A stretch of 64,000 bases of DNA from Psychrobium sp051201665 (lineage in GTDB: Bacteria; Pseudomonadota; Gammaproteobacteria; Enterobacterales; Psychrobiaceae). The DNA is taken from assembly GCF_051201665.1 (NCBI RefSeq), contig NZ_CP179210.1, positions 1,984,001 through 2,048,000 of the forward strand, given 5' to 3'. This document shows, in pieces, positions 33,528 through 41,586 of this stretch. Within the stretch, counting starts at the first letter, position 1; each line of letters opens with the position of its first letter. Both the position numbers and the translations under genes were made by a program. A model generated the notes under the pieces. The model worked only from the letters and a program-made list of their open reading frames with translations. It made no database searches and had not been told where the DNA came from.

Positions 33528-34643
33528 GTGCATTTATTAAACCTAGAACTCTTTGGCAAAACATTAACATTAGATGCGTCTATGGCAGGCTGGCAGCAAC
33601 TATTTTGGGATGGTAACTGTGTAAGTCAGATCACTGCATCAGACGCTGTCGATCAGGACATCGTCAACCATCAATTTGAATTAACTCAAGTCATGGTGGC
33701 GAAAGTAGGCGATGAACCGCAAGAGCAAAAGATCATTGTGTCACTAAGCAACAGCATTAACTGGCAACCGTTCTCATTAGATTATCAATTGAGTGTGGAC
33801 GGCCAAGATGTGGCGAATGGGATGCTCAACGAAAAAGATATCGAAAGCCGTGAGATTGTTAATACTGGAAAAAGTAAGCCTAAAGTAAGTACTGTTGGTT
33901 TATTAGGATTAGGACTGAAATTATTTAAAAGTGCCAAAGTGATTAAAGTCGTCCTAGCGGCTGGATCACTCGCTGCCTATAGCTGGCTCTTCTCGTTTGA
34001 GTTTGCACTAGCGCTTATCGGCTGTTTGGTTTTTCATGAATATGGTCATGTGCGAGCGATGAAATATTTTGGTATGAAAACCAAGGGATTTTATTTGGTG
34101 CCTTTTTTGGGCGGTTTAGCAGTCAATGACGATAAGCTTAATACACGATGGCAAGACGTAGTGATTTCGATTATGGGTCCTTTCTTTGGATTGTTGTTGT
34201 CGCTTGGTCTTTTAGTCGCTTACTGGATAACTGGTATCGAAATCTTGGGGGGCATTGCCGCTTTTAACGCACTATTAAACCTCTTCCAATTATTACCAGT
34301 GTTACCGCTCGACGGCGGCCATGTGCTAAAAAGCATTGCTTATTCCGTTAACTCAAAGATGGGCTTGGTAGTTTGTGTGCTCGGTGCTGCTCTCGGGGTA
34401 TATGTGAGTTACACCTTCGGATTCGCACTTTTAGGGTTTTTGTTAGCGATTGGCTCTATTGAAATTTTCTTTGAATATAAATATCGCCATCAAACGCGAT
34501 TATTACCGCTAGACAGATATGGTCAGATTATCTCTGCAGCATGGTACTTAATGACAGTCATTGGCTTATCAGCGATTATCTGGGGATTAGGACAAGGCGC
34601 AAATGATGCATTGTCGTTACCGTTTAAGATTTTGGGGAGCTAA
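33528..34643 (+). CDS. M50 family site-2 type zinc metalloprotease
   Basis: A 371-residue membrane protease of the S2P family, which cleaves substrates within the membrane. The zinc motif HEYGH is at 170-174 inside a hydrophobic helix, and the third ligand D262 is in 'LPVLPLDGGHVLKSIAY'. Helices are near 145-185, 210-232, 240-258, 282-312 and 345-365. The first 130 residues form a soluble domain of beta character, not a PDZ domain, so it differs from RseP. The start is a GTG. The stop overlaps the start of the pseudouridine synthase gene (TAATG). Substrate unknown. Confidence 0.85.
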   Translation: MHLLNLELFGKTLTLDASMAGWQQLFWDGNCVSQITASDAVDQDIVNHQFELTQVMVAKVGDEPQEQKIIVSLSNSINWQPFSLDYQLSVDGQDVANGMLNEKDIESREIVNTGKSKPKVSTVGLLGLGLKLFKSAKVIKVVLAAGSLAAYSWLFSFEFALALIGCLVFHEYGHVRAMKYFGMKTKGFYLVPFLGGLAVNDDKLNTRWQDVVISIMGPFFGLLLSLGLLVAYWITGIEILGGIAAFNALLNLFQLLPVLPLDGGHVLKSIAYSVNSKMGLVVCVLGAALGVYVSYTFGFALLGFLLAIGSIEIFFEYKYRHQTRLLPLDRYGQIISAAWYLMTVIGLSAIIWGLGQGANDALSLPFKILGS

Positions 34644-35371
34644 TGCGCCTTGCAAAAATGATTGGCGCGGCGGGATATTGTTCGCGTCGTCAAGCATCTC
34701 GCCTAATTGATGCTGGTCGTGTCGAGGTTAATGACAATATTGCGCAGCATTTAACGTTTGTAGCTCCCAGCGATAAGATCAGGGTTGACGGCAAACAGAT
34801 AGACGTATTTAGTGAGAAACACTATGTTGTCTATCATAAACCGGTTGGCATTGATTGTAATTTAAATGTCGAGGATCCAAGTAGTCTTTGCCATGTTATT
34901 CCTACATCGTTACCCCGTGTATTTCCTATCGGTCGATTAGATAAGGATTCAAGTGGTTTGCTTTTACTGACGAATGACGGTGAACTAACCAATAGACTGT
35001 TACACCCTGCGTTTAAGCAGGCAAAGTGTTATGAGGTTATCGTAAAACCGAACTTTCACAATTGCCGCACCAACAATCTAACGCTTAATACCGCATTTGT
35101 ATCAAAAATGAATCAGCCCCTGATGATCAAGGGCAAACAAACAACCGCCTGTGAAATTAAACTCCTTGATGAATTAAGTTTCAACATTACCTTAACCCAA
35201 GGGCTAAATCGACAGATTCGCCGAATGTGCAGTAACTTGGGATTTTATGTTACCCATTTAAAGCGAATATCCTTGGCAAATATCACTTTGAGCGAGCTAG
35301 CGGTAGGGGATTTTCGCTCTCTGAATACTGATGAAATTGCGGGTCTCATCGCATTAACTAATCGCGCTTAA
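34643..35371 (+). CDS. RsuA/RluF-type 23S rRNA pseudouridine synthase
   Basis: A 242-residue pseudouridine synthase. An N-terminal S4 RNA-binding domain ('RLAKMIGAAGYCSRRQASRL') is followed by the catalytic domain with 'GRLDKDSSGLLLLTNDGEL' (catalytic Asp100) and 'TQGLNRQIRRMCSNLGFYV'. The 'GLNRQIRRM' segment and overall length point to RluF, which in E. coli modifies U2604 of 23S rRNA, although E. coli RluF has a longer basic tail. It is translationally coupled to the M50 protease gene by a 1-bp overlap and is convergent with radD after 16 bp. Confidence 0.85.
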   Translation: MRLAKMIGAAGYCSRRQASRLIDAGRVEVNDNIAQHLTFVAPSDKIRVDGKQIDVFSEKHYVVYHKPVGIDCNLNVEDPSSLCHVIPTSLPRVFPIGRLDKDSSGLLLLTNDGELTNRLLHPAFKQAKCYEVIVKPNFHNCRTNNLTLNTAFVSKMNQPLMIKGKQTTACEIKLLDELSFNITLTQGLNRQIRRMCSNLGFYVTHLKRISLANITLSELAVGDFRSLNTDEIAGLIALTNRA

Positions 35372-35387
35372 CAAATTGTATTAGGCC

Positions 35388-37163
35388 CTACATTTGATTG
35401 GCTTTTCGGTAGTTTCCTTGGTAATCAAAGATCTTTTCTTGGATTTTCCAATAGTATTTCTGTTTCTTGGCGATAACGAAGTCCGGCGGTGTGATCCTTG
35501 TTGACAGGGCGATAGCCTCGCTGGTGGTTGTGAACGTAAATGATACTGTTCCCTGAGCTACTCGGCCACCGAATTGGCGATTGAATGCCAGTAACGCCTT
35601 GGGGTGTGAAAAGTTAAATGTCTCAGTCAGAGCATGGCCATCTTCATCGACGTAGGTGATCTTAAGTTTGTTGGGATCAGTACTAAGACTAGCCATCGTC
35701 ATTGCTTGGCATCTGATGACCATCGCATCTTTTAGAGATAATGATTTTTTCAACAAATCATCAGGATCGCTGATGGCGTGATCACAATGCTGACATACAC
35801 GCGCTGCAATGTCATTTTGTTGACCGCACTGACCACATTCTTTAAAACGGAATCTATAATCACACCGGACGCGTTCACCGTTGTTATCTTCAAATCCCAT
35901 ACAGCGGCGACCATAGTGTTCTATAAGGTCGCCATCTTGGTCTACTTTTCCCCAGAAAGTATTGCCAAATTGACATACAGGACAGGGGACTAATACCGCG
36001 ACGCTATCACTGCTTGGTTTTTCGCTACCAACCTCGGGGCTAAAAATATCGAATCCGCTATTGGCGTAATCGATTATTAAACAATCTTTTTTATCATCAC
36101 ATAAACGTAAGCCGCGGCCTACTATTTGCTGAAATAGGCTGACCGACTGTGTCGGTCTGAGTAGGGCAATGAGGTCGACATGGGGTGCGTCAAATCCTGT
36201 AGTTAATACAGCAACGTTAACTAAAAATTTTATTTCCCGTTTTTTGAACCGAGCTATTATTTGGTCGCGTTCAGTATTGTCGGTATCGCAGATAATAAGA
36301 GCGCTTGTGTGTTGGTGGCCAAACTCTGCCAAATAATCCATGACTTCATTAGCATGCTTAAGCGTCGCAGCAAAAATCATTACGCCTTTTCGGTCTTCAC
36401 TGAGCGTTACCACTTGCTCAGTGATGGATTTTGTAACCCGTTTATGTTTTATAAGCAGTGTATTGAGAGCTTTTTCACTCTGACTGCCAAAACGATTTTG
36501 ACTGATACTTGAGAAGTCATAATGGGCTATAGCAGCGTCAATTAGCGTTGGCGTTGAAAGAAAACCTTGTTTAATCATTAACCCAAGGGGCATTTCATAG
36601 ATACAATGTCTAAATACACTGTTGTCGTCGCCACGACTAAAACCATGGTAATGATCTTGATATATCCAACCAATTCCCATGCGGTATGGTGTGGCGGTTA
36701 ACCCCAACAGTTTCAACGATGGATTTATTTTTTTAAGGTGTGCAATTATTTGTTGATATTGATTCTGAGAGTCGGTGCTATCGTCAACTTGACCAATACG
36801 ATGGCACTCGTCAACAATGACTAACGAAAAATGCTCATTAAATTTGTTAAGATTTGGCGCGACAGATTGGACGCTTCCAAATGTAACTTGATGTTGTGAT
36901 TCTTTGCGACCTAAACCGGCTGAAAATATATTAGCGCTTAGCCCATAGGATTCATACTTTTGGTGATTTTGCTCAACGAGTTCTTTCACGTGAGCAAGCA
37001 CCAAGATCTTATGTTTAGCTAATCGCGCCAGTTCACTGATCACCAAACTCTTGCCGCTACCCGTTGGCAATACAATAATGGCGGACTCATCACTTTTCTT
37101 GAAGTGACGAACAGTGGCCTTGACTGCTTCTTGTTGATAGGGGCGCAGAGTATAACTGGTCAT
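35388..37163 (-). CDS. radD: SF2 helicase-like DNA repair protein RadD (YejH)
   Basis: A 591-residue superfamily 2 ATPase, near-collinear with E. coli RadD (586), which interacts with SSB and helps repair double-strand breaks. It starts 'LRPYQQEAVKATVRHF'; Walker A is PTGSGKS (33-39), the DECH box is at 118-121, and motif VI-type residues are in 'QQIVGRGLRL'. A cysteine-rich zinc-binding region follows at about 385-460 ('CPVCQFGNTFWGK', 'CGQCGQQNDIAARVCQHC'). The C-terminus 'DFVIAKKQKYYWKIQEKIFD' is also RadD-like. It is the last gene of a minus-strand trio, 3 bp after the glycosyltransferase. Confidence 0.93.
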   Translation of the reverse strand: MTSYTLRPYQQEAVKATVRHFKKSDESAIIVLPTGSGKSLVISELARLAKHKILVLAHVKELVEQNHQKYESYGLSANIFSAGLGRKESQHQVTFGSVQSVAPNLNKFNEHFSLVIVDECHRIGQVDDSTDSQNQYQQIIAHLKKINPSLKLLGLTATPYRMGIGWIYQDHYHGFSRGDDNSVFRHCIYEMPLGLMIKQGFLSTPTLIDAAIAHYDFSSISQNRFGSQSEKALNTLLIKHKRVTKSITEQVVTLSEDRKGVMIFAATLKHANEVMDYLAEFGHQHTSALIICDTDNTERDQIIARFKKREIKFLVNVAVLTTGFDAPHVDLIALLRPTQSVSLFQQIVGRGLRLCDDKKDCLIIDYANSGFDIFSPEVGSEKPSSDSVAVLVPCPVCQFGNTFWGKVDQDGDLIEHYGRRCMGFEDNNGERVRCDYRFRFKECGQCGQQNDIAARVCQHCDHAISDPDDLLKKSLSLKDAMVIRCQAMTMASLSTDPNKLKITYVDEDGHALTETFNFSHPKALLAFNRQFGGRVAQGTVSFTFTTTSEAIALSTRITPPDFVIAKKQKYYWKIQEKIFDYQGNYRKANQM

Positions 37164-37166
37164 GAG

Positions 37167-38399
37167 CTAGTCTTTGTTTTTCGCTTCAATCCATTGGGAC
37201 ATATATTTTGTGCTTTTGTGGTGGTGGTGCTTCAACATACTGCCAGTGAAATTATTAAGTCGGTGACTTTGAAGGTTCGCAATGAGATCATTCACACGGT
37301 TAGTTAACGCACTTGATAAACTGTTTTTATCATAAAGCGTTCGAATAATGTCATCACCTTTGTTGACGTAGTCGAGCCAACGATCGTTGTCTTGATAGAG
37401 TGCAATGGCATGTTCTGCAAACTGTTCGGGGTCATCGCTAATCTCGCCACTCCACGGTAAATTCTCATGCATGGATTCACTACCAATCGACGTTGTGACG
37501 TTTGGTGTGCCGTTGATCATAGCGTCTGCCAATTTCCCTTTGATTCCAGCGCCAAATCGTAGTGGAGCCAACAGCACTCTGGCTTTTTTTATTTCAGCAT
37601 GGGCGTCATCACACCAACCTTTTACCAGAAACCCTTGCTTTTCATTGTGAAGTTGCGTTGCTTTTGGTGGCGGGTACGCTCCGTATACATTTAATCGTGC
37701 TTTAGGTAACTTTTTGCGAATTAATGGCCATATCGATTCTTTGAGGTAGCGTACTGCATCCCAATTGGGCGCGTGTCTGAAATTACCTATGGATATAAAG
37801 TCAATCCGCGCAGAATATTCAGGACGAGGCTCATTTAGCTTATCTACGTCCAACATGAACGGAATGTGATGTAGAAGCTGTGGCGGCACCTGAAACTGAG
37901 TGGTCAGTAATTCGATTTCCGTTTTAGATATCATGAGGGTGAGGTCGCAACGATAAATTGCCGCTATTTCACGTTTTGCCATGTCACTATTGAGATCATG
38001 TTGATTGATTTCTCGATCGTTTTTATATGCATCATGACGCGCATATCTCAGTGTATGGAGATCTTCAGTGTCTAAGATGGTCAGCGCCGTTGGGCACTGT
38101 TGTTCGACACGCCAGCCAAATTGCTCCTCCATCATAAACCGATCGTATATCACGATCTCAGGGGCTAATTTTTTGACAAAAATATCAAATGAGCTGCAAT
38201 TTAGGGCAATCTTAGTACAGTCGACATTATAGTCGTCAAGATCAGCCATATGCTCTGATAACTGCGCCGCACTGGCAAAGGTAATGTGATAGCCTTGGTC
38301 ATTAAAAAGTGCAATTAATTCCATCATTCTGCTGCCAGCAGCGGAAGATTTAGGTTCTGGCCAAACATAGCCGATTATTAATAGATTTTTAGAAGACAT
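37167..38399 (-). CDS. GT4-like glycosyltransferase
   Basis: A 410-residue protein with a GT-B fold pattern. The N-terminal half starts 'NLLIIGYVWPEPKSSAAGSR', with a glycine- and serine-rich donor loop. The C-terminal half has 'DFISIGNFRHAPNWDAVRYL' and the sugar-nucleotide-binding 'LRFGAGIKGKLADAMINGTP' (the usual Glu of the E-x7-E motif appears as Asp in 'KLADAM'). A histidine-rich stretch (LKHHHHKS) precedes the C-terminus. Acceptor and sugar are unknown, and no polysaccharide cluster surrounds it. It sits between the rhodanese gene (2-bp gap) and radD (3-bp gap), so it is co-transcribed with them. Confidence 0.8.
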   Translation of the reverse strand: MSSKNLLIIGYVWPEPKSSAAGSRMMELIALFNDQGYHITFASAAQLSEHMADLDDYNVDCTKIALNCSSFDIFVKKLAPEIVIYDRFMMEEQFGWRVEQQCPTALTILDTEDLHTLRYARHDAYKNDREINQHDLNSDMAKREIAAIYRCDLTLMISKTEIELLTTQFQVPPQLLHHIPFMLDVDKLNEPRPEYSARIDFISIGNFRHAPNWDAVRYLKESIWPLIRKKLPKARLNVYGAYPPPKATQLHNEKQGFLVKGWCDDAHAEIKKARVLLAPLRFGAGIKGKLADAMINGTPNVTTSIGSESMHENLPWSGEISDDPEQFAEHAIALYQDNDRWLDYVNKGDDIIRTLYDKNSLSSALTNRVNDLIANLQSHRLNNFTGSMLKHHHHKSTKYMSQWIEAKNKD

Positions 38400-38401
38400 G
38401 A

Positions 38402-38824
38402 TTACTTAAGGGGTTTCTGTGACGATTGAGGTAGCGCATGAGCGGATTTTAGGGCACTAATCCCGCCGCCATTGTGTACGTTAGAATAACCAGCTTTCAC
38501 TAACATCTTTATTGCTTTTCCTGCTCTGTTGCCGCTGCGGCAATACAAGACAATGGGAAATTCTTTGCTAATATTCTTAATTTTTAGCGTTTGGACAACC
38601 TTTTTGTAGGGTATATGTAATGCTTTGTCTAAGCGACTTTCCTTGAATTCTGCGGCGGTTCTCACGTCAATTAATAGTGCGCCATTATTAAGTTTTTGCC
38701 ATGCGACCTGTTCGCGAGTGTAATGGGTGTGATCGTCGCCGCCGTGGGCGGAAACTGATGTATTAATGAATAAAGTGCCGATGAAAAATAACATCAAATA
38801 AAAGTAGGAAACTCGAATAAGCAT
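38402..38824 (-). CDS. Periplasmic rhodanese-like domain protein
   Basis: A 140-residue single-domain rhodanese with a signal peptide (cleavage expected after VSA, residue 26) and a His-rich mature N-terminus (HGGDDHTHYT). The active-site loop is CRSGNR with Cys95 ('VLYCRSGNRAGKAI'), and 'LLIDVRTAAEF' is the other rhodanese motif. It would act in the periplasm on sulfane sulfur or as a redox/binding protein; the N-terminal histidines could bind metal. It is the first gene of the rhodanese, glycosyltransferase, radD unit. Confidence 0.87.
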   Translation of the reverse strand: MLIRVSYFYLMLFFIGTLFINTSVSAHGGDDHTHYTREQVAWQKLNNGALLIDVRTAAEFKESRLDKALHIPYKKVVQTLKIKNISKEFPIVLYCRSGNRAGKAIKMLVKAGYSNVHNGGGISALKSAHALPQSSQKPLK

Positions 38825-38962
38825 AATTGTCTTTAATGAAGGAAACGTATTGGCGCATTGTACCTGATGTTTGTGAGATGAAACATCTAATTAGCGATAA
38901 ATATAGCGAGGGTTTTAGGAGACTGATACACTGCGGCGAAGTATTTTATAGAGGAATAAGTT

Positions 38963-39976
38963 GTGGAATTTTTAGCTAATTATGGGTTGTTTTTGGCTCA
39001 AGCGGTCACCATTGTGGTTGCAATTATTGTGGTATTGGTGACTATCGTTGCTCTTGGTAGCAAGGGGAAGGGGGAAAAAGGGCAGTTAGAGCTAATAGAC
39101 TTATCGGAAGCCTTAGAGGATACTGCGCAGTCTTTTAAAGAGACAATATTGCCTAAGGATGAGCTAAAAAAACGTGCAAAAGCGCAAAAGAAGGCAGCTA
39201 AAGAATCGAAAGATGAGGTTAAGCCTAATTTGTATGTAATTGATTTCAATGGTTCGATGGACGCTAGCCAAGTAGAAGGGTTACGACGTGAAATTACTGC
39301 AATTGTCCAATGTGCACAGAAAGATGATGAAGTGCTGGTGCGTCTTGAAAGTCCCGGCGGTGTCGTGCACGGTTATGGACTCGCAGCGAGTCAGTTACAA
39401 CGGATCACTAAACGTGACATACCGTTAACTATCGCTGTTGATAAAGTTGCCGCAAGTGGTGGTTATATGATGGCTTGTATCGCAAACAAAATTGTCGCCG
39501 CTCCTTTTGCAATTATTGGATCCATTGGGGTTATTGCTCAGATCCCTAATTTTAGTAAAGTGCTTAAGAAAAATGATATCGATTTCGAGCAAGTGACGGC
39601 GGGTGAATATAAAAGAACACTCACTATGTTTGGCGAAAATACCGATCAAGATCGTGAAAAATTTCAAAGTGAAATTGATGACGTTCACGGTTTATTTAAG
39701 AACCATGTTGCCAAGCACCGTTCGCAATTGGATATAAACAAGGTGGCAACAGGTGAAACTTGGTATGGTGAACAAGCCCTTGAGATTGGTCTTGTTGACG
39801 AGTTAAGCACGAGCGATGACTGGTTACTTTCACAAGCGCAAAATAAGCAAGTCTACTTAGTGAAATATAATGTCCCTAAGACTTTGTCTCAAAAATTGGG
39901 TAAAGCTGCAAGTACATCGGTTGAGCAAGGACTTTATAATGTCGTCAATCGCCTTGGTCAATGGAAAGGATTTTAA
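38963..39976 (+). CDS. sohB: Inner-membrane peptidase SohB (S49 family)
   Basis: A 337-residue serine-lysine protease of the signal peptide peptidase A family. One N-terminal membrane helix (about 8-31) is followed by a basic coiled linker and the peptidase domain: 'LVRLESPGGVVHGYGLAA', catalytic Ser165 in 'DKVAASGGYMMACIANK', 'APFAIIGSIGVIAQIPN' and general-base Lys217 in 'TAGEYKRTLTMFGEN'. Length matches E. coli SohB (349). The start is GTG 38963 with GAGG 8 bp upstream. A bidirectional terminator separates it from the convergent symporter gene. Confidence 0.94.
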   Translation: MEFLANYGLFLAQAVTIVVAIIVVLVTIVALGSKGKGEKGQLELIDLSEALEDTAQSFKETILPKDELKKRAKAQKKAAKESKDEVKPNLYVIDFNGSMDASQVEGLRREITAIVQCAQKDDEVLVRLESPGGVVHGYGLAASQLQRITKRDIPLTIAVDKVAASGGYMMACIANKIVAAPFAIIGSIGVIAQIPNFSKVLKKNDIDFEQVTAGEYKRTLTMFGENTDQDREKFQSEIDDVHGLFKNHVAKHRSQLDINKVATGETWYGEQALEIGLVDELSTSDDWLLSQAQNKQVYLVKYNVPKTLSQKLGKAASTSVEQGLYNVVNRLGQWKGF

Positions 39977-39998
39977 TTTTCGATTGATTCGAAGCAAT

Positions 39999-40027
39999 AA
40001 AAAAGGGATGCATTGCATCCCTTTTTA
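39999..40027. terminator. Bidirectional intrinsic terminator between sohB and the symporter gene
   Basis: AAAAAGGGATGC / GCATCCCTTTTT stem with a 3-base loop, with A and T runs on both sides. Confidence 0.88.
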
Positions 40028-40046
40028 TTAGAACAAATAGAAACAA

Positions 40047-41327
40047 CTATTCCGTTTTTCTGCCGACCCATGGATCGTTATAAATTTCAGTATCTAACTC
40101 TTTCTCAGTTTTAGCGACGATAACCGTCACCATACTATCGCCGGTAACGTTTACCGCGGTTCGAGTCATATCCAGTAGACGGTCAACACCAATAATAAGT
40201 GCAATGCCTTCTACTGGTAAGCCAACTTGTTGTAACACCATAGCAAGCATAATTAAACCAACGCCCGGCACGCCCGCTGTTCCGATTGATGCCAAAGTGG
40301 CAGTCAAAATTACCATTAGATAATCAGCTATCGACAAATCAACGCCATAGACTTGCGCGATGAAGACGGTTGCAACACCTTGCATGATTGCGGTGCCGTC
40401 CATGTTAATGGTTGCACCTAACGGTACGGTAAACGACGCGATAGAGTTATCAACACCCATCTTTTTGGTGGTTGTTTCTAACGTTACCGGAATTGTCGCG
40501 TTTGAACTTGCCGTACTAAATGCAAACAGGGCCGTGTCGCGCATTTTTCTAATGAAAATGACTGGATTAAGTCCTGTTAGGAATTTGAGAATGATTGGGT
40601 AAGTCACTAAGGCGTGAACACCTAATGCTAGGAGAACAACGAAAAAGTATTTAGCAACATTTAAGAAAGTACTTGGCGAAATCTCACTGGCTAATTTGGC
40701 CATTAAGAAGAACACACCGTATGGTGCAAGATTCATAATGATGTTAACAATCTTCATTACTACTTCATTCATGTCTTCAAATAAACTTGCAATACGTTTA
40801 CCTGATTCACCAGCAAGTGAAACAGCTATGCCAAACAATAATGCGAATACAATGATTTGCAGCATGTTGCCTTCTGCCATCGCATTAATTGGATTACTTG
40901 GAATAATATTAATTAATACTTGAGTTAATGAAGGTGCTTCTTTGGCATTAAAAGTTGCTGCGCTGGTCATGGCTTGGTCAGTTACACCTGGTGCAATCAC
41001 TAATGCCAAGGCAATTGCCAACGTAATAGCGATGGCTGTAGTAGTTAGATATAACGCAATGGACTTGCCACCTAGTCGGCCCAACTTACTTGGATCAGAT
41101 AGTGAACACGTTCCACAAACTAGAGAAATGAACACTAACGGCACGACTAGCATTTTTAAGCTATTAACGAACATTTTTCCGCCAGCGTGGAACAAGCCGT
41201 TAACAATATTGTCTTGGACGAATTTAACATCACCCATCGCAAATTGGATGATGGCACCGATAATGATGCCTAGACCCATGCCGATGAGAATTTTCATCGT
41301 TAAGCCTAAAGGTTTTTTATTACTCAT
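40047..41327 (-). CDS. Dicarboxylate/amino acid:cation symporter (DAACS, GltP-like)
   Basis: A 426-residue secondary transporter of the glutamate/aspartate/C4-dicarboxylate symporter family. The serine-rich hairpin 'FSTASSNATIPVTLETTTKK', the TM7 motif 'GATINMDGTAIMQG' and the hairpin/TM8 region 'GTAGVPGVGLIMLAMVLQQ' with 'GVDRLLDMTRTAVNVTGD' are all present. In family structures the Asp and Arg of the last segment bind the substrate amino and carboxyl groups; Arg in 'DMTRTAVN' suggests an acidic amino-acid or dicarboxylate substrate. About eight membrane helices. Substrate is inferred, not shown. Monocistronic by context. Confidence 0.9.
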   Translation of the reverse strand: MSNKKPLGLTMKILIGMGLGIIIGAIIQFAMGDVKFVQDNIVNGLFHAGGKMFVNSLKMLVVPLVFISLVCGTCSLSDPSKLGRLGGKSIALYLTTTAIAITLAIALALVIAPGVTDQAMTSAATFNAKEAPSLTQVLINIIPSNPINAMAEGNMLQIIVFALLFGIAVSLAGESGKRIASLFEDMNEVVMKIVNIIMNLAPYGVFFLMAKLASEISPSTFLNVAKYFFVVLLALGVHALVTYPIILKFLTGLNPVIFIRKMRDTALFAFSTASSNATIPVTLETTTKKMGVDNSIASFTVPLGATINMDGTAIMQGVATVFIAQVYGVDLSIADYLMVILTATLASIGTAGVPGVGLIMLAMVLQQVGLPVEGIALIIGVDRLLDMTRTAVNVTGDSMVTVIVAKTEKELDTEIYNDPWVGRKTE

Positions 41328-41586
41328 GGTAATCCTTAATTATTATTAGGTATCTGATTTTAGGTTGTTAATGAGAATCATCGATACACCCGCTGGAGTC
41401 TAGCAAATGTTTAATTATTGCAAAAGCAATAATCAAGCATAGACGTTATTAATAAAAAATCTTTTAGCAGTGAAAGATTAATGCATTGAATTTTATCTAA
41501 AATCCTTTTGCATCTTTGACATAAATTCTCTAACATCGACATAATTGCTTTAATTTTTGTTGTATTTTCGGCAGGGAGAATGCCCA